Origin: Dreissena polymorpha
Taxonomy: Eukaryota > Mollusca > Bivalvia > Myida > Dreissenidae
NCBI RefSeq assembly: GCF_020536995.1
Contig: NC_068357.1
Coordinates: forward strand, 59,029,623 to 59,093,622
Reading direction: 5' to 3'
DNA: 64,000 nt
This document shows, piece after piece, positions 26,622 through 38,821 of the stretch. The notes below the pieces were generated by a model that searched no databases, had not been told where the DNA came from, and saw nothing but the letters and a program-made list of their open reading frames with translations. Every line of letters starts with the position of its first letter. Position 1 is the stretch's first letter. The position numbers and the translations under genes are program-made.

Positions 26622-26860
26622 TGGGAAAATGGGGCTCAATTCATGTGCGTAAAGTGTTGCCCCAAATTAGCGTGTGAAGTATGCACAGGCTAATCAAGGG
26701 CAACACTCTCCGCTTTTATAGAATTTTTATTCAAAGTAAGTCTCTTCTTAAGGAAAATCCAGTTAATGCGGGAGGTGTCGTCTCTTATTAGCCTGCGCAC
26801 TAATAAGCTTGATAAAAATGTATGTTAAATATGACGACACTTTCCGCTTTTATGGACTAT
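26622..26860. mobile_element. Copy of GGGCTTAATGCATG-type MITE
   Basis: It starts GGGAAAATGGGGCTCAATTC and contains CAGGCTAATCAAGGGCAAC, then a second half ending GACACTTTCCGCTTTTATGG. The two halves are arranged as imperfect inverted repeats around TTAGCCTG cores. This is the family from which the 59-bp satellite unit derives. Confidence 0.6.
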
Positions 26861-26929
26861 TTTGTTCAAAGGAAGTGATGTCTAAACAAAATTCCAGTTT
26901 TGTTTGCAATTGTTTTGCAAGCTTCACAG

Positions 26930-27056
26930 TGGAGACTGGAGTGAAGTGGGATCTGGGCTTTGTGTATGGAGGCAATGTGCACAACTGCGTCACCTGGGTG
27001 TATAAGATGGGCAGCTCCGAGTTGTCTGAAAACAAGGGCAAGTCTGCTACACCTAG
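26930..27056 (+). CDS. Isolated candidate coding exon, unknown product
   Basis: About 42 codons ([15 protein letters not shown], then [14 protein letters not shown]) with a strong G/C preference at third positions, unlike the AT-rich surroundings. An acceptor-like CTTCACAG precedes it (an alternative TTTTGCAAG ends at 26921), and a good donor, CTAG|GTAACG, follows at 27056. The protein family is not recognised. No partner exon is seen nearby on this strand, so it may be a stray exon of a dispersed or lost gene. Confidence 0.4.
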
Positions 27057-27099
27057 GTAACGCACACAGTTGGATTTGAGCATCGCTATTGGAAAACAG

Positions 27100-27235
27100 G
27101 GTTTAATGCATGTGCCTACAGTTTCGTACAAGATTAGCCTTTAAATTAAAATATGCAATAGAAGCGGAAATTGTTGTCCCTGAGTGGCCTTTGCAAACTG
27201 CACAGGCTAATCTGGGATACACTGAACGCATATGA
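27100..27235. mobile_element. Fragment of GGGCTTAATGCATG-type MITE
   Basis: GGGTTTAATGCATGTGCC, AGATTAGCCTTT, AGAAGCGGAAATTGTTGTCC and CACAGGCTAATCTGGGA match other members here. The right end is interrupted by the palindromic GTCGCGGCGAC array. Confidence 0.55.
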
Positions 27236-27236
27236 A

Positions 27237-27470
27237 TATTTTTCGCGACAGTCGCGGCGACGCACGATATTTTTCGCGACAGTCGCGGCGACACACGATA
27301 TATTTAACACGATAAATCGCCTTTTGGGCTACCAACACAAGGGGGATATATCGTGTTAAATATATCGCGGGTCGCCGCGACTGTCGCGCAAAATATCGTG
27401 CGTCGCCGCGACTGTCGCGCAAAATATCGTGCGTCGTCACGACTGTCGCACAAAATATCGTGTATCGCTT
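27237..27470. repeat. CG-rich palindromic array
   Basis: Units of about 31 bp containing CGCGACAGTCGCGGCGACG and CACGATAT occur twice in one orientation (27241-27300). Three copies follow in the opposite orientation (27360-27470), around a centre with TAACACGATAAATCGCC and ATATATCGTGTTAAATATA. Single units are also internally near-palindromic. The CpG density is far above that of the surroundings. Confidence 0.75.
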
Positions 27471-28008
27471 CGTGTGTCTAGTGTCGCCCTTGATGAAAGA
27501 AGGGCGAGATTATAGATGGAACTATCCGGATTCCGTACTTAACACTATATCAATGACATAACATAAATGCGAATGAATCGCTCATTCTTCTCAAATTTAA
27601 TTGTGTTACAGTTTAACTCGGGCACTTGTGTGTGTTTATTATCATAACCTTTGCGATCTACGTGCTCAATTGCAGAAACAACGCATTAGTATAAACAAAT
27701 GTTGATCTGCTATGAAAAATATAACATGCGTAGGTAATATACTTAACTATATAAAGTTGTTATCCATACCTGGATCTCACATAATCGTGACATTTACATG
27801 ACATTTACATGTTCGTATAGTTCGAAAGATTTATATATATACGGAACATTATTTAATAGCATGTACGGTTTGCTTTTGTAATTCATTTATTTAATTATGC
27901 GTGGTATGAAATCAGCAAAGCGGGACGAAGATCTAAAAATACGTTTGTATTACGTTGGAGTTATGCGGAATTCCTCGTTTTAGAATTATGTCATGACTAT
28001 TATCGGAA

Positions 28009-28149
28009 GCCAATGAAATCTCGTTCTTCACAAAACACAGACAATCCGAACATTCCCGAAGACCTGGTCGGGCGTGGATAAAAATAGGCAACCAATCAGA
28101 ATCAATGTTAACATTGTGTAGGCTTCTCATATCTGAATGCTATATAAAT
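28009..28149 (+). promoter_or_regulatory. GADD45 copy A promoter: CCAAT, HSE, TATA
   Basis: CCAAT boxes lie at about 28010 and 28092. A perfect three-part heat-shock element GAAcaTTCccGAA lies at 28048-28060 and a TATA-like TATATAAAT at 28141-28149, about 50 nt before the ATG. The same order and spacing hold in copy B. HSF, NF-Y and TBP binding is inferred from motif match only. Confidence 0.55.
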
Positions 28150-28916
28150 GCCTGAAGAAATGTGGAATACGTTCTCTTCATCACTTCTTCTTCGAAAAAT
28201 GGTGACGTCCGTTCACGAACGTTGTTCGGATAAATATTGTCATACTGATATGGAAAGTTCATGTTCGAAGAGGTTCGTAGTATTTCGATAATAATTACAA
28301 AGACATAAACGCTAGTGTTGGAACCTTACATTCTACAAAACTTAAAGTTATACCATATTCAATAAAAAATAATACAATACTCAGTAGTTGGTCCGGTAAC
28401 GACCAACTGCATTTGGCCTGCGAAAAAAAGACACACATAAAAGGAGTTTAGTGTTCCTTCCTATTGATGTATCTGTTGTTAACTTATCCGTCTTATGATC
28501 GAAAGGTGTACTTTTAAGTGTGTACTCTTAGCAATAGTGATACCAGTTTTGTTATTTACGGTACCTATAAGGGGTCATTCACCGAGATGAACAAAGAGTT
28601 CTTAACCGAGGGTGCTGGTACGGGTAGGTGAAGCTCTCCTTCACCACATATACGGTGGCATAGAGGTGACATTCACTTCTCTTTTTTTTTTAAATTGCTC
28701 TCCTCTTTTTTCTATCTCGTGGCCAATAGTTAGCTATGTCGTGGCCACGAGATAGAAAAAAAGAGGAGTGCAAAACTAAATAAAAGCGGATTGCAATTAA
28801 AAAAAGAGCGGTGCAGTAAATAAAGGCAGAGTGCATTAAACAAAAGAGGAGAGAATTTTAGCTATCTCGAGATCCCGAGTTAGTCAGCCAATCAAATTTT
28901 GCGTAATATGTGTAAA

Positions 28917-29342
<426 letters not shown>

Positions 29343-29654
29343 TACTCCACGCTTTTGAAAAGCGTGGGGATATTGTGGTTATCTCCGCCGTCTGTCCGTC
29401 CGTCCGTCCTGGCCACTATCTCCTCCTACACTATTAGCACTAGAACCTTGAAACTTACACATATGGTAGCTGTGAGCATATATGCGACCCTGCACTATTT
29501 GGAATTTTGATCTGACCCCTGGGTCAAACGGTATGGGTGCTAGGGTGGGGCCGGGTCATAGATTTTCACTCATTTTTTTCAGGTTTTTTTTACATTAACT
29601 TCTTCATTTCTACACCAATTTACTACAAATTGATACTGAACCTCTCTTATGACA

Positions 29655-30690
29655 ATATGGTAAATCTCAACTATGCATGGCCCCATTACCAACCCTGGGG
29701 CACCCCGTCCACATAGACCACACCCACCCAAAATTGCCTTTTACTATAATTTCTTCATTTCTACAACGATTCACTTCAAATTGATACTGAACTTCTCTTA
29801 TGACAATACGGTCAATCTCAACTATGCATGGCCCCATTACCAACCCTGGGGCGCCCCGCCCACATAGGCCACATCCACCCAAAATTGCCTTTTACTATAA
29901 TTTCTTCATTTTTTTAGGTTAATTTACATTAACTTCTGCATTTCTACACCAATTTACTTCAAATTGATACTGAACCTCTCTTATGACATTACGGTCGATC
30001 TCAACTATGCATGGCCCCATTACCAACCCTGGGGCGCCCCGCCCACATAGACCACACCCATCCAAAATTGCCTTTTATTATAACTTCTTCATTTCTACAC
30101 CGATTCACTTCTAATTGATACTGAACTTTTCTTATGACAATACGGTCAATCTCAACTATGGCCCCATTACCAACCCTGGGGCGCCCCGCCCACATAGACC
30201 ACACCCACCCAAAATTTCCTTTTACTATAACTTCTTCATTTTTTTTAGTTTAAGGTTATTTTACATTAACTTCTGCATTTCTACACCAATTTACTTCAAA
30301 TTGATACTGAACCTCTCTTATTACAATACGGTCGATCTCAACTATTGCATGGCCCCATTACCAACCCTGGGGCGCCCCGCCCACATAGACCACACCCACC
30401 CAAAATTGCCTTTTACTATAACTTCTTCATTTCTACACCGATTCACTTCTAATTTATACTGAACTTTTCTTATGACAATACGGTCAATCTCAACTATGGC
30501 CCAATTACCAACCCTGGGGCGCCCCGCCCACATAGGCCACACTCACCCAAAATTACAATTTACTATAATTTCTTCATTTCTACACTTTTTCACTTGTAAT
30601 TGATACTGAACTTCTCTTATGACAATACGGTCAATCTCAACTATGTATGGCCCCATTACCAACCCTGGGGCGCCCCTGGGTCAAACATGC
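29655..30690 (+). repeat. Minisatellite, about 150/185-bp alternating units
   Basis: Seven copies of a unit with CCCCATTACCAACCCTGGGG, CGCCCCGCCCACATAGACC and TTGATACTGAACTTCTCTTA. Spacing alternates between about 150 and about 185 bp, giving a two-unit higher-order period of about 335 bp. It sits inside the fold-back element. Its left edge at about 29345 (CCACGCTTTTGAAAAGCGTGG, with GTCCGTCCGTCC) looks like the end of another inserted element. Confidence 0.75.
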
Positions 30691-32826
30691 GGCTCGGGGA
30701 TACGCGTTGGCCTCTGCCGCGCCATTTCTAGTTACACATGTTACGCAAAATTTGATTGGCTGACTAACTCCGGATCTCGAGATAGGGAAAATGTTCTCCT
30801 CTTTTGTTTAATGCACGCTGCCTTTATTTACTGCACCGCTCTTTTTTTAATTGCACTCCGCTTTTATTTAGTTTTGCACACCTCTTTTTTCTATCTCGTG
30901 GCCATGACATAGCTCGAGATCCCGACTTAGCTAACTCGTGGCCACGAGATAGAAAAAAGAGGAGTGCTATTTAAAAAAGAGGAGTGAATGTCACCTCTAT
31001 GCATCTCGAGATCCCGACTTAGCTAACTCGTGGCCACGAGATAGAAAAAAGAGGAGTGCAATTTAAAAAAAAGAGGAGCGAATGTCACCTCTATGCCACC
31101 GTACATATCACCCACGCTTAATATTACATTTTGACTCGCATGTATACATGTACGTTTATCGAGATCAAGAAACGGTATTGTCGGTTAGCCCAGTATAGCT
31201 GGTACTCGCGCTTCCCACTTAGGCGGAATGGACTCAAACAAAACTCACGGCGCATGTGAGTTAACTGGTTGTCGCAGTTGGGTTTCCTTCCGGTTTCTCT
31301 ACTATATTTTGTCCACATCAATCGTGATACATCGACTATATTAGGGAACTCCGTAAGATAGAAGAAATCGTCCGCTGAGCGGTATTCGCATATATAATAC
31401 TCGAAGCTGGAAAGCTATAAATAATAAAAAAAATAGTCCAATATGTGTCAATCGAGTCAGCTAATAATATGGATTACCCATCATCAAAGGCATGGAAGGA
31501 ATTTTTATACCTACCACGTACACCGAATTCGAACGTATTTGGGTTTCGACAATTTTCACCGGTCATGATCGGTTTTGTTATCCGTCTTTATTTTGTATTC
31601 TTGGACGATCTTTTGAAATTTTAACCTCTTATCGGACACATTCGAACAACCGGAGAGAAAGATAAAAGCTTTGCGAGATAAATACGATAGGTCGAGTAGC
31701 TACCACCGTACACCCAATATTGCTTCCGTTTCAGTTAGGCACCGCGACCTATTGGAGAGGCTGTACACCGGGTGGTCGGGCGAGCCAAGACTGAGAACAG
31801 ACTCGTGACCGGAGTGTTTGACGTGTGCGAACATCTGCAGAGGTGAGTTCCCGAGAGTCCATTCATAGTGGAGATAATGAGAGTAGTTTACTAATGATAC
31901 CAAATTGAAAAATTCCGCGACATGTTTATATCATTTAACGCCGCAATAATAATTTATTCGGTTTCTATCATTTGAATCCTTTTTTAGCTTGATTAATCAG
32001 TATATATATATAGTGCACTTGCAATGCAAATGCCGCTCGTTGTTTGTCCTCAGCTGTCGCGGTCGCTCCACGGTCCTGTGTCTGATCACTGAGATGTCCA
32101 CGCACACCGGCCTCTACAAGCTCGTGGAGGCGTTCTGTCGGGAGTACCTTATTTGCCTGCTAATGGTAATAAGATATATTGATTATATAGCATAATAAAA
32201 AAATTGGGAGTCGGATACATGCCTCAAAGCCATACGTCATATCAAGATATACAGCATTGTCTGGTATAAAAAGTAATTGTTTGCACCGTTTTACAAAATT
32301 AAATTTGAAAAATTATATTACTCGATAATTGAATAAAACAATGTACATATATATAAATTGTATTGACAACACATAACAAACGTGCAAAGTGAACATAAAA
32401 TACATAATTTTATACTGGTTTATGCATTACTTGTATGTTTCTATGTTTCAAGGTGAAGAACATCCACACCAAAGACGCTACAGATTCACCAGATGAATCA
32501 TCTAGAAAACAACAAAATTATGATCTGTCGGATTATGTTGGTTTATGGGAAGAGTCCGATAAAAAGTGGAAAATCCGTCCCTAAACACGTGTGCTACAGA
32601 AACTGCAACGTGTTTACAAAAAACGGGTCAAACAAGCCAAACTTCTAAACCAGAAATTGATCAAACAAAAACAATATGGCCGCCACAACAACAGGAAGTC
32701 ACGTGTTTGTTGATAAAAGCGGGAGATAGACTGACATCGGAAGAGGAATTTATAATTGCTTACCACGACATGTTCAGGTCGTTTGTTTCAGACAGACTCC
32801 CTTGCATAGAAGTGTCATGTATGTAA

Positions 32827-33631
32827 TTTAACACGACAAAGAAATGCTCAGAGATGTGATATTTCACGTGCTGTTTTTCGAAGATGCTCCGAACTGTATA
32901 ATTGCACATCGAATTGATAACTATTGCCTTGAACAGTGCCATACAGTGTGCCATAAAGCAGTTGAGCTCTTGTTTATATTCTTGATGGTCACTTAAGTTC
33001 CTGACAAAACCAAACCTTATCAGAAATGTGATCAACAAAGTAACCATGTCATCCGACGAAAAAGGTCAATGCCTCAGTTAGTTTTTGACCAACTGTGTCA
33101 TGGGAATTTGGTGCATATGATTTATATCCCTCCAGAACGCATACGAATATCATTATTTATAATTGTATACTTCAGATCTTTTTTTACCATGCAATACGTA
33201 GTTTATAGCGTTTTTTACAACCGATCTCGATCCTTTATGTTATTATTTTGAACATATTTTGAGTTTACCTCGTACGTACTAATAATAAATTCATGTTTAA
33301 TATCCACTGAGTATTATATTAAAATCATAACGTATGGACATTTTTTTTCTTGCGATTTTGTGTGTATATGTCATCCTATTTATCCGACTTGCGTTTGTAA
33401 TTATTTATATTACTTCATGAGTCATTTGTTTTACCAAACTGCGAATGGAAGTATATTCTTAAATGAATAATAAATATGATAATAAAAGATAACTCACAGC
33501 ATTCCGAACGTATTAAATGTTACGAAATTGGGAAGTCATTATCCACAATCAAATAAAATATGTCAATTATTTATGTCAACAATATACTGATGAACTTATG
33601 TTTAGTAAAGTTTAAACTAAAACCTAGAGCT
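32827..33631 (+). other. 3' flank of GADD45 copy A
   Basis: It aligns with 41523-42360 of copy B and includes a TAATAATAAATTCATG polyadenylation-like stretch near 33278. No further gene is seen. Confidence 0.5.
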
Positions 33632-35165
33632 GTGTCACTAACTAATGAGGACAGTCTCAAACAAATAAGGACAGTAACATAAAAATAAGGACCGTCACAG
33701 ACTTATGAGGACAGTCGGACACTAATGAGGACAGTAAAAAGCGAATAAGGACAGTACCAAACGAATAAGGACAGTAACAAACGAATAAGGACCGTCACAG
33801 TCTCACAGACTAATGAGGGCAGTCAGACACTAATGAGGACAGCAATAAACGAATAAGTACAGTAACAAACGAATGAGGATATTAACAAACAAACGAGGAC
33901 TTTCAGACACTAATAAGGGCAGTCACCAACGTATGACGATAGTCAAAACGACGTAATTTTTTCGCGCGACACACCGTCCAATGATGGTGAACAAATGTGC
34001 CAAATGATTTTAAAATATAACAATGAATGACATAGTTATGGCTCGGACAAACTCATTTATGGCCATTTTTTACCTTTGAACTTAAAGTGTGACCTTGACC
34101 TTGGAGATATCGACGTAATTCTTTCGCATGCCACACCGTCCAATGATGGTGAACAAATTTTCGAAATGATTTTATAATCTCACAATCAATGATAAAGTTA
34201 TGGCCCGGACATGCATTTTCCTTTGAACTCTAAGTGTGACATTGACCTTGTCGATATCGACGTACTTTTTTGACACGACACAACGTCCCATGATGGTGAA
34301 CAAATGTACCAAGTTATTTTAAAACGATAAATTACATAGTTATGGGCCGGATAAACTTTCGGTTTAAAACACACTAAGTGACCCCGTGACCTAGTTTTTG
34401 ACCCGGCATGACCCATATTCAAACTTGACCTAGACATCATCTTGATACAATTTGTGACCAAGTTTGGTGAAGATCGGATGAAATTTCGGGACAGACCGAC
34501 AGACCGGCAAAGTGACTCCTATATAGCCCCCATTACCAATGGTTATGGGGGTATAACTAATGAGGACAGTCTCAATCGAATGAGGACACTCACAAACTAC
34601 TGAGTGCAGTCGCAAACTTATGAGGACAGTTACACATAAATGTGGGCATTCACAAACTAATGAGGAAAGTCACAAACTTATGAGGAAATTCATTACATAT
34701 TAATTTAGACCGTCACAGCCCAATGAGGACAGTGACATACTAATGAGGACAGTCTCAATCGAATGAAGACAGTCACAAACTTATTAGGGCAGTCACAATA
34801 AAATGACAGTAACAAACGAATTAGGACACTCAAAAACAAACGAAAAGTCTTAAACTAATGAGGATACTCACAAACTAGTGAGGACACTTGCTACTAATGA
34901 GGACACTTACAAACTTATGAAGGCAGTAACTAACTAATGAAAAAAGTCACAAACTAACGAAGACAGTCTCAACTTAATCAGGACAGTTTCAATCTAATGA
35001 AGACATTCACAAACTAGTGAGGACACTTACCAACTAATGAGGACACTTACAAACTAATAAAGGCAGTAACTAACTAATTAAGAAAGTCAGAAACTAACGA
35101 AGACAGTCTCAACTTTATGAGGACAGTTTTAATCTAATGAGGACAGTCACAAAGTAATGAGGACA
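33632..35165 (+). repeat. 20-bp satellite, copy A (short)
   Basis: Units near CAAACTAATGAGGACAGTCA occupy about 33632-33945 and 34550-35165. They are interrupted by a different tandem block at 33945-34545. The first 40 bases of the array are the same as in copy B, so the array predates the duplication. Confidence 0.85.
33945..34545. repeat. About 170-bp tandem-type dispersed repeat
   Basis: Units contain CACACCGTCCAATGATGGTG, ACATAGTTATGGCCCGGACA and AAGTGTGACCTTGACCTTGG. The right end carries GACCCGGCATGACCCATATT, then ACAGACCGACAGACCGGC and TATATAGCCCCCATT. Other copies lie at 46600-47535 and 53500-54130. Confidence 0.75.
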
Positions 35166-35212
35166 AACTGATGTTATAGATACACTTTATCCATTTATTG
35201 TAATAATTTAGC

Positions 35213-35480
35213 TCATGGACTTCCTTAGCGCAGTGATTGGTACACACTTTAAATACCTAGGTAACCGTGGTTCAATCTCCGCTTCCGGTGCATATTAGTT
35301 GGTATGGTAATCACGATAGCGAATAGGTGAGCGGATATTCTGGTTTTCCTACACAGCACAACACCACATAAATTTTCTTTGAGGATTCTGGAGTATACTT
35401 CAAGTGATGGTTCTATTTTGTTGGACACAATGATACCTATGGTTTACATTTTGATATGAATCACAATTAAACATTTGTTT
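35213..35480 (+). mobile_element. tRNA-derived SINE
   Basis: A box A-like TTAGCGCAGTGATTGG (35225-35240) and box B-like GGTTCAATCTCC (35269-35280) stand at tRNA spacing, followed by a shared tail (AGCACAACACCACATAAATT). The same unit occurs at 48493-48760 and in shorter form at 45714-45790. Confidence 0.6.
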
Positions 35481-35689
35481 TAAAATCAAATATTTTTATT
35501 TCGTTATCATTAACAAATAGAACAGAGTCAAAGGAATAATAAAATACAACAAAAGTACATTGTAGCATTTAAAACCCAACCCTATTTCACTATCTGAAAC
35601 AGTTGTATTGGTGGTATGAGGAATTTATTTATATATCAAACTCAGCTCATTGTTCGATACGGATAAGTGGATAAGGATTCAAGCCTTGC

Positions 35690-35885
35690 TTAAAGGTAAA
35701 ATACATATGGATATTAGCATGATGCGCGCCAAATGGCATCGTACACCATCTGTTAATAACGGAGTTATGGCCCTTTGTATCTTGAAAAAATGCTATTTTG
35801 AGTGTCAAATATAACACTTTTGGGTCCAGAAGCATATCGGAGGAGGATATCTTTTCAACGAATCTGCTTGTGTTTTTATTTAAAT
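35690..35885 (-). mobile_element. Fragment of the 24.9-kb element family
   Basis: In inverse orientation it carries ATGGCATCGTACACCATCTG, CGGAGTTATGGCCCTTTG and GAGTGTCAAATATAACAC, ending AGGATATCTTTTCAACGAAT. It abuts the right boundary of duplication copy A. Confidence 0.6.
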
Positions 35886-35889
35886 CTAT

Positions 35890-36050
35890 TTATTTAAGCT
35901 CTATTGCATAAGGCTTATATGAAAAGCTCTCGAGTTCGTTTCCTTGGCGTCTATTGGGGAGATCTAAAGAACGCTCCCACAGTGGGAATCAAACCTAGAC
36001 CTCCCAATTGCAAGGCAGACACCATATCCACTACGCCACAGCGACCTCAA
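35890..36050 (-). mobile_element. tRNA-derived SINE, minus strand
   Basis: The - strand reads GTCGCTGTGGCGTAGTGGAT (box A) and GGTTTGATTCC (box B; + strand 35985-35995) at tRNA spacing. Its body follows toward lower coordinates. It does not fold as a complete tRNA gene. Confidence 0.6.
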
Positions 36051-36164
36051 TTATTGAGTTATTAAACTTGAAGTATATACATTCAGTATGTGCCGAAATA
36101 CTTTTCATTTAGCAAAACAAAAATAAATTTTTTAACACAATGAGTGTGAGCCGCGTTCTGCGTT

Positions 36165-36345
36165 CTGGGAAAACTGTTCTTACTGCATGTTCAAAAAGTG
36201 TCAATCCATATTAGCCTGTGCAGTTCACACAGGCTAATCAGAGACCACACTTTCTGCCTAGAGTTGATTTACACTAGATAATACTTCATTTTAACGAAAA
36301 AAAATCATGAAAGTGGAAAATGTCGTCCCTGATTAGCCTTTTAAT
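36165..36345. mobile_element. Copy of GGGCTTAATGCATG-type MITE
   Basis: TTAGCCTGTGCAG followed by CACAGGCTAATCAGAGACC forms the left hairpin. AAAGTGGAAAATGTCGTCCC and TGATTAGCCT form the right half. It lies just before the KAT14-like exon. Confidence 0.55.
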
Positions 36346-36425
36346 TTTGAATTCATGTACTGTATATTTTATAATTATATGACAAATTTGATGTGGAAAA
36401 TAGACCTTGTGCTCAACTCTTTCAG

Positions 36426-36587
36426 ACATGCATGGGTAAAGACGTGACGTTCCACTGCTCGGCTACTAACAACGCCATGCTGCTGTACCAACGATTTGGT
36501 TTCAAGCCCGAGGAGTTCATTCTTGACTTCTATGACAAATACTTCCCAGCGGACACTAAAGACTGCAAGTCTTTAGGAAATCGTTAG
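36426..36587 (+). pseudogene. KAT14: KAT14-like terminal exon, orphan
   Basis: After an acceptor (CTCTTTCAG) the frame reads TCMGKDVTFHCSATN, then AMLLYQRFGFKPEEF and DFYDKYFPADTKDCK. This matches, as I recall it, the C-terminus of the KAT14/CSRP2BP GNAT acetyltransferase (human TCMGKDVTLHVSASN, DFYDKYYPLESTECK), a subunit of the ATAC histone acetyltransferase complex. The usual end (HAFFLRLRR) is replaced by SLGNR and a TAG at 36585-36587. No earlier KAT14 exon is seen upstream on this strand. Either it is an exon copied or left here during the GADD45 duplication, or its partners lie outside the window. Confidence 0.65.
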
Positions 36588-37311
36588 GAAAAAAACAAGA
36601 AATTTCTAGTACGCAGTATTGAACACAATATATATGCAGGACTGTTGTGCTTGAAACTTTGTTTAGCAGATAACACAATGTTACGCTCAAGTCTATTTCA
36701 ATGATAATTAACATCAATTGAATGAATTAATTAACAAAAATGAATTGCTGATTATTCTGAAGTAAAACATTTTGTTTTATTAAAATATATATGATGGTTA
36801 CGCTGTCACAGATTTATCACACATTATTACATTATTATCGACATTAATCAGTGTCTCATTGTAATCAAGGATCTTGCAAGCAATTACCGAAGCCGAATTT
36901 CAGACCATATAGTAATTTTTTTCATTCAAGTTTAAAGAGTTGTATTCGAGTTAGTCATACGTAGATGACATACATTGACGAAAATACATTATGAAAACAC
37001 GGTATGTTCAGTCAATTTTCGAATAAATAATATAAATAAAACACAAAGAATGCGGGAAACATCATATCGTATTTGTATTTAAAATAAATATTTCTATAAT
37101 CAAAGTTTAAACTAATAAGAGAACGAAATACATATATTATACTAATCCTTTTGAACTGTTTGGAAAAACTTTGTTTTAACCATGGTACATGTAGAGAGAA
37201 AGAAATCACATGTATTGAAGATTATTTAGTAACGTGAAGAAAACATTGATGGCAGTCTGCATACATAACAACTTTGATGGTATTAACTTCACAATTAGTC
37301 GAGTCTCGTTG
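36588..37311. other. No gene recognised
   Basis: AT-rich sequence with no repeat or coding signal that I can support. Confidence 0.35.
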
Positions 37312-37365
37312 TGGGAAAACTTGGCTTAATGCATGTGCTTAAAGTATCGGCCCAGATAAGCTATG
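37312..37365. mobile_element. Short fragment of GGGCTTAATGCATG-type MITE
   Basis: GTGGGAAAACTTGGCTTAAT and AAAGTATCGGCCCAGATAAG match the left 55 bases of the family, the same part that forms the 59-bp satellite. Confidence 0.5.
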
Positions 37366-37436
37366 TTGATAGCGTGCTACTGCCGGGTTAGTCCGTGTGC
37401 GTACGGTTTGCAGTTGTGTGGATGCTGGTACTTTAT

Positions 37437-37845
37437 TATCCCTCGCCATAGGCGGAGGGATATTGTTTTGGCGTTGTCCGTCCATCCGTCCGTCCGTCTT
37501 TCCGTCCGTCCGGCACTATTGTGTCCGGAGCCATATCTTGGAAGTGCTTTGGGGGATTTCCTTGAAACTTGGTATGAGTATATTTATGGATAAGAGGATG
37601 ATACGCGCCAAATGGCAGTGTACACCATCGGATAATAACGGAGTTATGGCCCTTTGTATCTTGAGACAATGCTTTTTTGTGTGTCCGGAGACATATCTTG
37701 GAAGAGCTTTGACGGAGTTCATTGAAACTTGGTATGAGTATATATATGGATAAGAGGATGATGCACGTTGGCGTTGTCAATCCGTCCAGAAAACTTTCGT
37801 CTCCATAAGTATAATGGCGGGGATATCAATTCAACGAATTTTCTT
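37437..37845 (-). mobile_element. Copy of the 24.9-kb element family
   Basis: It begins TATCCCTCGCCATAGGCGGA and contains two tandem blocks with TCCGGAGCCATATCTTGGAA and TTGAAACTTGGTATGAGTAT. It ends GGCGGGGATATCAATTCAAC. It is inverted relative to the copy at 24.9 kb. Confidence 0.65.
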
Positions 37846-38242
37846 GTTAAATTAATTTAGTATTTTTAGCACAGTATTTAAACAGCATGGGTGATCACCG
37901 TGAGATGTATGTGCAAATCGTTTAGAACAATTTTCTCCAGCGACCGACGATTACAAAATTAGGGGTTCTGAATAGTGAGTAGTTCCGGATAACACAAAAA
38001 TAATCTTTTAATAAAATACTTTGTGACTCCGTACCTTAAAATATATCTTGTCATTTGAAATTGAATCATTGTATATTGAATGGGCCTTCTATAAATGAAA
38101 AACTTCTGACATAAAAGATGAAAACCAGTAACAAACAAGCCTATATGTATATACGTTTGTTCTTGTTTTTAAAGAAAAGTGTTCTGTATGGTCCTCACGC
38201 TGTCTCAGGATTAATTCAGAGCTTTATTACGATGCGGAGAAA
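37846..38242. other. Spacer left of duplication copy B
   Basis: No gene or repeat recognised. Confidence 0.3.
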
Positions 38243-38639
38243 TTACAGTTGAAATCGGGCACGTATGTGTGTTTATTTATCAGAACCTTTGCGATCTACG
38301 TGCACAATGTCAGAAACAGCGCTTTAAAAGAAAACTGTGTTGAACTTTAAAAAAAAATACATGCTTTGTCAATGTATTTAACTGTATAAAGGGGCTTATC
38401 AAGGCATGGATTTCGCATAATCATGTAATGAAACTTCATATACATGTACATGTAAGTCGAAAGATTTATATTCGGAACATTTTTTAATAGCATGTACGGT
38501 TTGTTGTGTAATTCATTTATTTAATTATGCGTGGTATGAAATCAGCAAACCGAAACGAAGATCTAAAAATAAGTTTGTATTTACGTTGGAGTTATTTGGA
38601 ATTTCTCGTTTTAGAATTATGTCATAACTATTATCGGCA

Positions 38640-38780
38640 ACCAATGAAATCTCGTTCCGCACAAACACGGACAGTCCGAACATTCCCGAAGGCCTGATCG
38701 GACGGGGTTAAAAATAGGTAACCAATCATAATCAATGTTTACATTGTGTAGGCTTCTCATATCTGAATGATAAATAAAAG
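38640..38780 (+). promoter_or_regulatory. GADD45 copy B promoter: CCAAT, HSE, TATA-like
   Basis: CCAAT boxes lie at about 38641 and 38722. A perfect heat-shock element GAAcaTTCccGAA lies at 38678-38690 and an AT-rich ATAAATAAAAG at 38769-38779. The heat-shock element is unchanged between copies while the TATA-like box has drifted. Confidence 0.55.
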
Positions 38781-38821
38781 CCGTGTGGTATACGTTCTCT
38801 TTATCACTTCTTTTGCGCAAA

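Noticed and set aside
35970-36048. tRNA gene on the minus strand
   Set aside because: Boxes A and B are present but the stems do not pair fully and a SINE body follows.
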